NCBI GenBank assembly: GCA_963745915.1
Contig: CAVUZA010000002.1
Span: 1,240,001-1,304,000, forward strand
From: VRUE01 sp963745915
Lineage (GTDB): Bacteria; Actinomycetota; Thermoleophilia; Solirubrobacterales; 70-9
DNA length: 64,000 bases
Direction: 5' to 3'
A program made the position numbers and the translations under genes. The stretch's first letter is position 1; each line of letters opens with the position of its first letter. Positions 1 through 7,453 of the stretch are shown here, piece after piece. The notes beneath the pieces were generated by a model that saw only the letters and a program-made list of their open reading frames with translations, did not search any database and was not told where the DNA came from.

Positions 1-376
1 GCGAGCCAGCTCGGGCTCCTCGGCGAGCGCCTCGAGCAGCGCCGCCAGCCCCGCCCGGGCGCGCCGCGGCCAGCCCTCCTCGGCCTCGTAGGCGGTCGAG
101 ATGCGCCGCACGAGGGCGTCGACGAGGCCGTCGTAGGCGGCCAGGAAGCAGGCTCCCTTGTCCTCGAAGAGCTCGTAGAAGGTGGTGCGCGGAGATCCCC
201 GCCTCGCGGGTCAGGTCGGTGACGGTGGTCGCGCCGTAGCCCTTCTCGGCGACGACCCGCGTCGCCGCCTCGAGCAGCCGCTCGCGCTGGGAGCGGGCGA
301 CCACCTCGGGCGGCAGGCGGTGCCGGCCGCGGGGCGGGCGCCAGCGCTCCTGCCTCTGCCTCCCCGCCTGCGCCAC
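1..376 (-). pseudogene. TetR-family regulator, partial and frameshifted
   Basis: This is the second of two tandem TetR genes and it runs off the left edge. A GTG at 376 lies 2 nt after the stop of the upstream TetR gene, so translational coupling is likely. The first frame gives a TetR DNA-binding domain (SQRERLLEAA, then AEKGYGATTV). The recognition-helix motif normally reading ISRTTFYE is broken: one extra base near 190 moves TTFYELFEDK into another frame, which then stays open to the edge. I favour a one-base sequence error over true decay, because both sides match the family. The ligand and targets are unknown, and most of the C-terminal ligand-binding domain lies outside the window. Confidence 0.6.
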
Positions 377-378
377 GG

Positions 379-1119
379 CTAGGCGCCGCCGGCGGGGGGC
401 ATCGCGCGCTCGGCTTCGCGCGACTGGCGCAGCGCCTCGTCCTGGCCGAGGTAGGGGACCGTGGTGATGTAGACGACGTCGGGCAGCAGCTCGCGCAGCC
501 GCGTCGCGTTGCCGGCCAGGATCTGGCCGACGATCAGCGACTCGGCCGCCGAGAGCGCCGCGCGCCCGGCGCTGGAGGGGATCGCCGATTCCTCCATCGG
601 GTCGTCCCGCCCCCGTTCGAGCAGCGACTGCAGGACGCGCTTGCCCGAGGCGTAGAGCTCGAAGGCCCGGTCGCCCGAGGAGGGCGCCTCGACCAGCGCC
701 ATGCGGGCGAAGTCGGGGCGGCTGGCGAGCAGGTCGAGGAAGGCGGCGGCGGCGTCGCGCACCATCGTCGCCCAGGGCTTGTCGGGCGAGTAGACGGCGA
801 CGATGCGGGCCATGGCGTCGGCCAGCGAGAGCTCCATCGCGGCGTGGAAGCAGTCCTCCTTGTCCTTGAACAGCTCGTAGAAGGTGGCGCGCGAGACGCC
901 CGCCGGCTCGCAGACGTCGGCGATCGTCGTCGCCACGTAGCCCTTCTCGGCGCAGGTGCGCGCCATCGAGGTCAGCAGCCGTTCGCGCTGGGAGTGGGCG
1001 ATCAGCGGCTCGGCGAGCGCCTCGCGGCCAGCCGGGAGGCGTTCCTTCTCGATCAGGCCGCCGAGGTCGCCGGACGTTGCCGGCGAGGTGCTGCGGTCGG
1101 GCGGTGGGGTGGGAGGCAC
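379..1119 (-). CDS. TetR/AcrR-family transcriptional regulator
   Basis: A probable dimeric DNA-binding repressor of about 246 residues. The N-terminal helix-turn-helix is clear (SQRERLLTSMA, EKGYVATTIAD, GVSRATFYELF, KDKEDCFHAAM). The helical C-terminal half would bind an unknown ligand. The frame is open to an ATG at 1170, but I chose the GTG at 1119 because GAGGAG (1125-1130) sits 5 nt upstream, and because the longer form would put a palindromic operator candidate inside the coding sequence. A second TetR gene starts 2 nt downstream. Two S51 hydrolase genes are divergent on the other side, so they are possible targets; this is inference from position only. Confidence 0.85.
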   Translation of the reverse strand: MPPTPPPDRSTSPATSGDLGGLIEKERLPAGREALAEPLIAHSQRERLLTSMARTCAEKGYVATTIADVCEPAGVSRATFYELFKDKEDCFHAAMELSLADAMARIVAVYSPDKPWATMVRDAAAAFLDLLASRPDFARMALVEAPSSGDRAFELYASGKRVLQSLLERGRDDPMEESAIPSSAGRAALSAAESLIVGQILAGNATRLRELLPDVVYITTVPYLGQDEALRQSREAERAMPPAGGA

Positions 1120-1146
1120 AGGGGCTCCTCGTAAGCAGACAACCGT

Positions 1147-1158
1147 GTTTAGGTAAAC
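1147..1158. promoter_or_regulatory. Candidate TetR operator
   Basis: A perfect inverted repeat, GTTTA-GG-TAAAC, lies 28 bp upstream of the preferred GTG start of the TetR gene and inside the divergent region before the S51 hydrolases. TetR-family proteins usually bind such short palindromes in their own promoters. The assignment is positional. Confidence 0.4.
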
Positions 1159-1370
1159 GCGATTGTACACCCCGAGGGCGCTCTGTGGACGGAGCGGTAC
1201 CGAGTTCAGCGATTTGGCCCTATATCGGAACGCAGTTGTACGGAGTGGAGGCCGGGCCTGTTTAGGCCGCCCCGGGCCCGGCCGGCACTGTACATCCGGG
1301 CGAGCGCGACCGGGCGAAGTTCGGACCGGTGTACAAGCCGCCCGGGCCCAGGCACGAGCACCATTTGAAC

Positions 1371-2135
1371 ATGGAGAGCGCTACCCGTCAGATCGTCGCC
1401 TTCGGCGGTGGCGGCTTCTCGATGGAGTCGGGCAACCCGCTGCTCGACGAGTACGTGCTCGGCCTCTGCAACCGCGAGCGGCCCCGGGTCTGCTTCCTGC
1501 CCTCCGCCAGCGGCGACGCCGACCACTACGTCGTGCGCTTCTACCGCGCCTTCCCCGCCGACCGCTGCGAGGCGAGCCACATCTCGCTCTTCCGCCGCGA
1601 GCAGGGCCCGGCCGACATTCGCGCCCACCTGCTCGGGCAGGACCTGATCTACGTCGGCGGCGGCAGCGTGATCAGCCTGCTCGGGGTCTGGCGCGCGCAC
1701 GGGCTCGACGCGGTCCTGCGCGAAGCCTGGGAAGCGGGGGTCGTCCTCTGCGGGCTCTCGGCCGGTTCGCTCTGCTGGTTCAGCGAGGCGGTCACCGGCT
1801 TCCACGGCGCCCCGCAGCGGGTCGAGGGGATCGGCCTGCTGCCGTTCAGCAACTGCGTCCACTACGAGCCGGGCTCCGAGCGGCGCCTCGCCTACCACGA
1901 GATGCTGCGCACCGGGATGCGCTCCGGCTACGCGGCCGAGGACGGCGCCGGCCTGCACTTCGTCGGCACCGAGCTGAGCCGCGTCGTCGCCTCGCGTTCC
2001 TCGGCGCGCGGCTACCGGCTCGACGTCGGCGGCGAGCGGGTGACCGAGTTCCGGCTCGCCACCACCTACCTCGGCGACCCGCCGGTGCCGGTGACGCCGC
2101 TGCCCGGCGCCAGCCCGACTCCGATCGCGGCCTAG
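1371..2135 (+). CDS. Peptidase S51-family protein (peptidase E/cyanophycinase-like), copy 1
   Basis: A cytoplasmic protein of about 254 residues with no signal peptide. It follows the S51 pattern: an FGGGGFS start, a FLPSASGD strand, YVGGGS near residues 95-99, and the nucleophile elbow GLSAGS with the presumed catalytic Ser at 130. The family hydrolyses Asp-X dipeptides, cyanophycin or related amide bonds; the substrate here cannot be read. I chose the ATG at 1371 because homology begins there; a GTG at 1329 would add 14 unconserved residues. A close paralogue follows 31 bp downstream with the same spacing of motifs, so this is a tandem duplication. The TetR pair is divergent. Confidence 0.8.
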   Translation: MESATRQIVAFGGGGFSMESGNPLLDEYVLGLCNRERPRVCFLPSASGDADHYVVRFYRAFPADRCEASHISLFRREQGPADIRAHLLGQDLIYVGGGSVISLLGVWRAHGLDAVLREAWEAGVVLCGLSAGSLCWFSEAVTGFHGAPQRVEGIGLLPFSNCVHYEPGSERRLAYHEMLRTGMRSGYAAEDGAGLHFVGTELSRVVASRSSARGYRLDVGGERVTEFRLATTYLGDPPVPVTPLPGASPTPIAA

Positions 2136-2166
2136 CGGTGCCGGCGCCGATGGAGTCACCCGCCTG

Positions 2167-2958
2167 ATGGTCAGCCGCATCCTCACCCTCGGCGGTCACG
2201 ACTTCACCTCGCGCCCGCCCGACCGGGCGGTCAGCGAGCTGATGCTCCGCCTGGCGACCGAGCGCGCCGGGCGGCGGCCGAAGATCTGCATCCTGCCGAC
2301 CGCCAGCGGCGACACCTCCGAGCAGATCGGCCGCTTCTACGCTGCCTTCGGCGAGCGCCCCTGCGAGCCCTCGGACCTCTCGCTGTTCCGCCTCGGCCGG
2401 CGGCCGATGGCGCTGCGCGACCACCTGCTCGGGCAGGACCTGATCTACGTCGGCGGCGGCAGCCTGCTCAACCTGCTCGCGGTCTGGGAGGCGCACGAGC
2501 TGGGCGCGATCCTCAGCCTGGCCTGGCGCCAGGGCATCGTCCTCGCCGGCCAGAGCGCCGGAGCGATGTGCTGGTTCGAGGCGGGGATCACCAAGTCGTC
2601 GGGCCGCCCCGAGGCCGGCGCCGGGCTCGGCCTGCTCGGCGGCAGCCTCTGCGTCCACTACAACAACGAGCCCGAGCGCCGCGCCGCCTACCTGGAGGCG
2701 GTCGGCAACGGCATGCCCGACGGCTACGGCCTCGACGACTACGCCGGCCTGCTCTGGGAAGGCAGCGGCCCGCCGGCAGCGGTCACCGCCCGCCGCGGCG
2801 CCCGCGCCTACCGCGTCACCAGCTCCGAGACCGGCGTGGTCGAGTCCCCGCTCCCAGCCCGCTTCCTACCCGCACCAGCCCCCGCCGCCCTGCGCGAGGA
2901 CATCGCCGAGTTCCGCAGGATCAAATCGATCCGCAAACGGGCGGGCTGGCTGGGGTAG
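2167..2958 (+). CDS. Peptidase S51-family protein (peptidase E/cyanophycinase-like), copy 2
   Basis: A 263-residue paralogue of the preceding gene. Shared blocks include ILPTASGD, HLLGQDLIYVGGGS, VWEAHELGA and the nucleophile elbow AGQSAGAMCW, with the presumed Ser at residue 130 as in copy 1. Later motifs (CVHYNNEPERR, GYGLDDYAGLLW) also align. The C-terminus is longer and more basic (FRRIKSIRKRAG). Both copies keep the Ser, so neither looks inactivated; different second residues in the elbow (L versus Q) hint at different substrates. The gene is probably cotranscribed with copy 1. The biochemical substrate is not known. Confidence 0.8.
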   Translation: MVSRILTLGGHDFTSRPPDRAVSELMLRLATERAGRRPKICILPTASGDTSEQIGRFYAAFGERPCEPSDLSLFRLGRRPMALRDHLLGQDLIYVGGGSLLNLLAVWEAHELGAILSLAWRQGIVLAGQSAGAMCWFEAGITKSSGRPEAGAGLGLLGGSLCVHYNNEPERRAAYLEAVGNGMPDGYGLDDYAGLLWEGSGPPAAVTARRGARAYRVTSSETGVVESPLPARFLPAPAPAALREDIAEFRRIKSIRKRAGWLG

Positions 2959-2972
2959 GGGGAGCCGAGTTT

Positions 2973-3821
2973 TCACCCGTACGGATCTGCGGAGAGGGCA
3001 TCGAGCAGATCGGCGGCCAGAGCGGATACGGAGGCGGCGACGATCTCCGGCTCACCGACGCCCTCCTCGGCCCGGGCCGCCATCTGCGAGCCGATTGCAT
3101 CTGGGCCGTTGGCGAAGAGCTCCGTCAGGTGCTCGATCGCCTGCGCCGTCGCCGCGGAGCTGAGCTCGTCCTCGAGCAGCTTCGCGATGCCCTCCGCCAG
3201 CGCTGCCGTGTCGACGGCGACCATCAGGCGGTAGACGTCGTGCGCGTCCTTGTCGACGAGCCGCCGACCGCCCGCTCTGCTGCGCTCGCCGATCTTGTGA
3301 AGCTTCGCCACGAGCAGCGAGGACGGGCCGGCGAGGCGAATCGCGAACACCCGGTTGTCGCCGACGCCGAGCGCTCCCACCTCCACGACCTCGTTGTCGA
3401 CGATCACTCCCTCCAGACCGCTCGTGCGGCGCATCGCGCCCTTGTCGTGCGGGGGCAGGCGTGCGCCGCGGCGGCCCGAGCCTCCCGGTCCGGCGAGGGC
3501 CTCCGGAACCATCAGGTCGACCGGGATGCCGTTGGGGCTCAGCCATCGTCCGGGCTGTGGCCGCTCGAGATCCTTGTGGAAGCCAGCGGCTTCGAATGCC
3601 TCCTCGACTCGGGGGTCATCCTGGAGAGCCCGGCTGTCGATGCCTATGTCAGCGTCCTTGGTCTCGGCCGGGATCGCAACGTCCAGGTCACCCGTGTGCA
3701 GGTAAAGAGCTTGAGCCCCGATCACTACGAGGGCGTCGAGGTGGTCCTCGAGTGCTTCCAGGGCGTCGAGAAGCGCGGCGCGGGTGAGGATCGACAGGTC
3801 ATCTGCGCCAGGCGCGTTCAT
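2973..3821 (-). CDS. AbiEii-like nucleotidyltransferase, putative toxin
   Basis: A 282-residue protein. Near the N-terminus, VVIGAQALYLHTG followed by TKDADIGID resembles the nucleotidyltransferase fold of AbiEii/MenT-type toxins (a Gly-rich helix, then a D-x-D metal-binding pair). Those toxins modify tRNA or other targets and block growth. The ATG at 3821 overlaps the end of the upstream antitoxin-like gene by 23 bp, which is the usual AbiE arrangement (antitoxin first, overlapping toxin). The rest is helix-rich with no other recognised motif. It could also be a stand-alone nucleotidyltransferase, but the coupled AbiEi-like partner favours a toxin. Confidence 0.65.
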   Translation of the reverse strand: MNAPGADDLSILTRAALLDALEALEDHLDALVVIGAQALYLHTGDLDVAIPAETKDADIGIDSRALQDDPRVEEAFEAAGFHKDLERPQPGRWLSPNGIPVDLMVPEALAGPGGSGRRGARLPPHDKGAMRRTSGLEGVIVDNEVVEVGALGVGDNRVFAIRLAGPSSLLVAKLHKIGERSRAGGRRLVDKDAHDVYRLMVAVDTAALAEGIAKLLEDELSSAATAQAIEHLTELFANGPDAIGSQMAARAEEGVGEPEIVAASVSALAADLLDALSADPYG

Positions 3822-4865
3822 TTCGTTCCATCCAGTCGAGCAGGGCGCCCGCCTCGGCCGGCGCGCGACCGGGGCCGTTGAGGAGGTCCCCCGCTATTTG
3901 GCTGGGAGAGGCGACGTTGACTCCGTCCATCGCCTGCGCGCGGGCGAACACCACGTCGTCCGACGGCTGCAGGAGCAGCACGTTCGCGCCCGTTTCGACC
4001 GGGCGCAAGCCGAGTTGCTCGGCCAGCCTCTGCGCTTCGTTGGTGTAGATGGCCGCCGAGCGCGTCTGCGCGTAGGCCTCGAAATAGGCAGCCGCGATCG
4101 AGCCCGTCAGCACGTACTCGGGGCGGTCGAGGCCGGCCAGGCCTTTGCGCACCGGCTCCAGGCCACGGGGGGAGAGCAGCCGCATCGCCGGTCGTCCGGC
4201 GCTGGCGTCGTCGTCATCCGCCCAGCGTTCCAGCATCTGCCGCCAGTCGACCTGGGCGATCTCGCCGCGCTTGCCGCGCGTGAGCAGGGCCTCGCGCTCG
4301 AGAAAGTCCACCACCCGGTATGCCGCTCCGGTGGAAACGTCGCTCCGCTCGATCATCTCGGGGACCGTCATCGGAGGCGCGAAATCTGCCAAGGCGCGGA
4401 CCACTCTCGCCGCGATCGCGCCGCGAAAGCTGTTACGAGGGCGGCCCGGGCCGCGCCACGGGTCACGTTCGGCGCCGGTGTCGTGCAGGAAGACGGCCGG
4501 GCTGGAGAGGGCCAGGTGGAGGTTGCCGGTTGCATCGGCGTAGCCGAGCCCCCGCTCGAGCAGGAGCTGTCGAGCGCTTCCGCTCAGATACCGGGCGACG
4601 ACCAGATCAGCCTCGATTGCCTGGAGATCGCGCGGCTCCAGGGTCCGTCTTGCCTGCAGCCTGCGGCCTGCCTGACCGTGCCGTCCGGCGCGCCTATCTC
4701 GAGCCGGCCCCCCGCGCGCCCTCCGCCTCCAGACCCGGCGCCGGCTACGAAGTCGAGCTTCCATCCGTCAGGGAGCCGTTCCCGTACGGCCTGCGTGGAG
4801 CGCAACGCCACCTCGAGCGCAGTCTTGGGAGCGGGGCCGGTCGGCTGCTTTCCTTCGCCGGTCAT
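3799..4865 (-). CDS. AbiEi-like antitoxin/transcriptional regulator (frameshifted)
   Basis: The gene encodes a protein of about 350 residues in two frames. From the ATG at 4865 the first frame gives a plausible N-terminus (GWKLDFVAGAGSG, then GAPDGTV) and then loses similarity. A second frame picks up at LQARRTLEPRDLQAIEAD and continues through ERGLGYADATGNLHLAL and a winged-helix section (MIERSDVSTGAAYRVVDFLE) typical of AbiEi-type proteins. The break lies around 4640-4690 and needs a one-base correction. The Arg-rich start of the longer single-frame alternative (ATG at 4764) looks like out-of-frame translation. AbiEi proteins neutralise the toxin and repress the operon; the inverted repeats just upstream fit that role. 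Confidence 0.6.
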
Positions 4866-4917
4866 TCCGCCAATAGCATAATTCCGTTGGCGGATGAAAA
4901 CGCTTATTTACGGAATT
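4866..4917. promoter_or_regulatory. Nested inverted repeats upstream of AbiE-like pair
   Basis: Two perfect 8-bp inverted repeats interlock directly upstream of the antitoxin ATG: TCCGCCAA (4866-4873) with TTGGCGGA (4887-4894), and AATTCCGT (4880-4887) with ACGGAATT (4910-4917). On the minus strand a TATGCT box lies about 8 nt before the ATG, so the inner repeat covers the promoter. Autorepression by the AbiEi-like protein is the likely function. Confidence 0.55.
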
Positions 4918-4934
4918 GAAACTCTGGTTGCGGC

Positions 4935-5468
4935 CTACCCGCCCATGCCCGCCGCCGGCGGGGCGGTCGGGTCGGAGCCCTCTTCGCCGGGGCTCTCGCG
5001 GGCGATGTAGTCCTCGGCCAGCAGCAGGTTGTCCTTGGAGCGCTCGACCACGTTGAGCAGGTCGCCCATCAGCGCGACCTCCTCGACCTGCTCCTTGACG
5101 AACCACTGCATGAACTGCTCGGCGCGGTAGTCCTTGACCTCGCGGGCCAGCTCGAAGAGGGCGAAGATCTCCTCGCCGACGCGCTTCTCCTGCTCGAGCG
5201 CCTTCTGCACCGGGGTCACCCCGTCCGAGTAGCTGGTCGCCTGCGCTTTGATGTCCGGGATGTGGACTTCCTCGCCGACGTCGAGCAGGTACTGGACCAT
5301 CATCATCGCGTGCTCGCGCTCCTCCATCGCCTGCCGGTAGAAGAAGGCGGCGAGCCGGGGCAGCGTCTCGGCGTCGTAGTAGACCGCCATCCCCACGTAC
5401 TGCTGCGAGGCGGCGAACTCGTTGGCGATCTGCTCGTTGAGGGCGTCGGCGAAGCTTTTCTCGGGCAT
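4935..5468 (-). CDS. Ferritin
   Basis: A 177-residue ferritin that oxidises Fe(II) and stores it in a 24-mer shell. The ferroxidase ligands are visible: Glu17 (NEQIANEF), Glu50 and His53 (EEREHAMM), Glu94 (LEQEKRV) and Glu129/130 (KEQVEEVALM). The C-terminal tail is Gly/Pro-rich. I chose the ATG at 5468 because AAAGGA lies 7 nt upstream. The enolase-superfamily gene ends 10 nt before it on the same strand, so the two may be cotranscribed. The DtxR-type metal regulator at 49 kb could control it, but no site is recognised here. Confidence 0.93.
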   Translation of the reverse strand: MPEKSFADALNEQIANEFAASQQYVGMAVYYDAETLPRLAAFFYRQAMEEREHAMMMVQYLLDVGEEVHIPDIKAQATSYSDGVTPVQKALEQEKRVGEEIFALFELAREVKDYRAEQFMQWFVKEQVEEVALMGDLLNVVERSKDNLLLAEDYIARESPGEEGSDPTAPPAAGMGG

Positions 5469-5478
5469 CGGGGTCCTT

Positions 5479-6540
5479 TCAGTCGGTCCAGCGGAAGCCA
5501 GTCGGGCTGAGCTTAGGCTGCAGCGGGCTGACGGGGAGCCCGGCGGGCGGCTCGGCCTCGTTGTAGCCGCGCGGGGCGGTGTCGTTGGGCGTGTCGGGGT
5601 GGAAGAGCGAGGCGAGGACCTGGATCTGGCCGCGGCCGACGCCGAGCTCCCACTGGCCGCCGCCGTAGGCGCCGATCCCCTGCTCGGCGCAGTAGTCGTA
5701 GGTCGCGCAGAGGTCGGCCAGGCCGCCGACCCGCGAGGGCTTGACGTTGACGATCCGCGGCTTCCAGGGCAGCGCCTCGATGTCGGCGATCGAGTGGATC
5801 GGCGCGTCCCAGGTGAGCCGCTCGTGGACCGGCTCGAGGATCGGCCGCGTCTCGTCGTTGACGTCGGGGTCCTCCAGCCAGGCATCGGGGAAAGCCTCGA
5901 TCAGCTTCGCGTAGAGCACCGGGTCGGTGTCGACGTCGACCGACGTGCCCTTGTAGAAGCCCTTGAGGTCGAGCGAGTCGACTGCTCCGGTCTCGACCAG
6001 GGCGGCGATCAGCGCGTCGTCCCAGTCGTTGGTCGGGTCGAGCTTGAAGCGCAGCTGCGGGTAGCGGTCGAGCTTCGCCCGCAGGGTCTCGATCGTCGAG
6101 GGCTTGTCTTCGCCCGGCGAGAGGCGCATCGAGCAGACGAAGGTGACCGGCCGCGGCTCGCGGCCGAGCGTCTCGGCCAGGCCCTTGCCGGCCTGGCGCA
6201 GGGCGAGGTCGAGCGCCGCCGACTCGTAGGCCCAGCGCCGGTAGCGGCGCGAGACCTCGCGCTGGGGCTCGGCCGGGAAGGTGTCGAGCTCGCCGACCAT
6301 CGCGCAGAACTCGCCCAGGGTGGAGAAGCCGGTTAGGTCGAGCGTCGGCCCGGCGTCCTGCAGGGCGATGTGGTCGACCGGGTCGTAGGTGACGTCCTCG
6401 CCCAGCCCGTCCTCGCCGCCGCCCCAGAGGTGAATCACCGTGCTCAGCCGTTCGAAGCCGGGGATCGTGTACTCCAGCGGTTCCAGCTCGTAGCCCTCGA
6501 TCTCCAAGGGCAGGTCGGCCAGGGCGTCGAAGGTGGGCAC
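5479..6540 (-). CDS. Enolase-superfamily protein (MR/MLE-like)
   Basis: A 353-residue protein of the mandelate racemase/muconate-lactonising-enzyme type. An N-terminal capping domain is followed by a barrel with recognisable ends of strands: Lys166 (RFKLDPTND), Asp191 (SLDLKG), the metal-binding region LEDPD near 222-226, and Lys267 (VNVKPSRVGGL). The C-terminus is close to WELGVGR and FHPDTPND. The superfamily abstracts a proton alpha to a carboxylate; racemase, epimerase and dehydratase activities are all possible, and the substrate cannot be inferred. It is unusual in having one Lys rather than a KxK pair on the second strand. It lies just upstream of ferritin without an obvious functional link. 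Confidence 0.75.
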   Translation of the reverse strand: MPTFDALADLPLEIEGYELEPLEYTIPGFERLSTVIHLWGGGEDGLGEDVTYDPVDHIALQDAGPTLDLTGFSTLGEFCAMVGELDTFPAEPQREVSRRYRRWAYESAALDLALRQAGKGLAETLGREPRPVTFVCSMRLSPGEDKPSTIETLRAKLDRYPQLRFKLDPTNDWDDALIAALVETGAVDSLDLKGFYKGTSVDVDTDPVLYAKLIEAFPDAWLEDPDVNDETRPILEPVHERLTWDAPIHSIADIEALPWKPRIVNVKPSRVGGLADLCATYDYCAEQGIGAYGGGQWELGVGRGQIQVLASLFHPDTPNDTAPRGYNEAEPPAGLPVSPLQPKLSPTGFRWTD

Positions 6541-6892
6541 GGGGGGAGTGTATGGGAGCGGGGATCGGCGCCGATCTCTGTCTCACGGCAGCACGTCCCG
6601 GCGGATCGTGCGCGCCGCGCCGACGACCTGGTCGGGGCTGGAGACCAGCCAACCGATTGGCACGGCGGGCTGACGACGGCGACGATCCCGCCGTAGGTCG
6701 CGCCCGCGTAGCGGCGCAGCAGCGAACCTAGGCACCGCGGTCAGGCGGTGCCGGGGAGGTTGCAACGAGAGGGTGCCGGGCAGCAGCTACTTCGCGCCCA
6801 CGATTCGCGTCTCCACCGCGGCCGCCGAGACGAGCGCCTCAAGTCACTAGACGCACCGGGGCAACAAAGGTGGGGACTCTAAAGCCGGCCTG
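6541..6892. other. Intergenic region, with hairpin and possible gene remnant
   Basis: I find no intact gene here. On the minus strand, two frames together read like a protein C-terminus (RRYAGATYGGIVAVV, then PIGWLVSSPDQVVGAARTIR, stop near 6584), possibly a broken gene fragment; I do not recognise the family. A hairpin with 8-bp arms GGCACCGC/GCGGTGCC (6731-6752) lies about 140 nt downstream of the HEAT-repeat gene and could stop its transcript. Confidence 0.3.
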
Positions 6893-7438
6893 CTATTCGA
6901 CGTAACCCAGTTCCCCCAGCGCCTTTTCCACACTCAGGCGCACAGTCTTACTGGAGTCGTGAAGCTTGGGAACTAGCGCCTGAATAGCCCGCTGATCACC
7001 AATCTCACCTAGGGCGCTGGCCGAGAAGCTGCGAATTCCCCAGTCTGGGCTCTCGAGCATTTCAACTAGCCGGCCGACGCTCTCGCGGTCTCGCATTTTC
7101 CCGACGCTTTGAATAGCCCACATCTGCACCTTCTCAGAGTCGTCATTAAGTGCAGTCCGTACGGTCGGGAGGCCGGCTGAATCACCAAGCCGCCCCAGCG
7201 CAACCGCAGCCCCGCTTCGCACTGACTCCGAAGAGTCGGAGCGAAGTAGTTCGCAAATACTAGGAATAGACCCAGGATCACCAAGATCTTCGAAGCTAGA
7301 CAGAATGACAAGCCGAAGCCTTGCAGATCGCTTGACCTTGGGCGTTTGCAATGCGTCAATCAGACCCGCGAGATCTCGTTCCTTCTTCATTTGCTGGATG
7401 TGCGCGTGACCGTACGGTCTTTGCAGGATGAAGCTCAT
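6893..7438 (-). CDS. HEAT-repeat protein, candidate immunity protein
   Basis: A 181-residue all-helical protein made of about five HEAT/PBS-lyase-type repeats (for example VRSGAAVALGRLGD, VQMWAIQSVGKMRD, IRSFSASALGEIGD, VRLSVEKALGELG). It has no signal peptide and no catalytic motif, so it is probably a binding scaffold. It starts 15 nt after the stop of the RHS gene, the position where polymorphic toxins usually keep their immunity gene, and repeat proteins are among the known immunity folds. Its base composition is visibly poorer in GC than most of the window, as is the 3' end of the RHS gene. The start is uncertain: the ATG at 7438 or an internal one at 7390. The immunity role is inference. 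Confidence 0.6.
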   Translation of the reverse strand: MSFILQRPYGHAHIQQMKKERDLAGLIDALQTPKVKRSARLRLVILSSFEDLGDPGSIPSICELLRSDSSESVRSGAAVALGRLGDSAGLPTVRTALNDDSEKVQMWAIQSVGKMRDRESVGRLVEMLESPDWGIRSFSASALGEIGDQRAIQALVPKLHDSSKTVRLSVEKALGELGYVE

Positions 7439-7453
7439 CGCATAATCATATTG

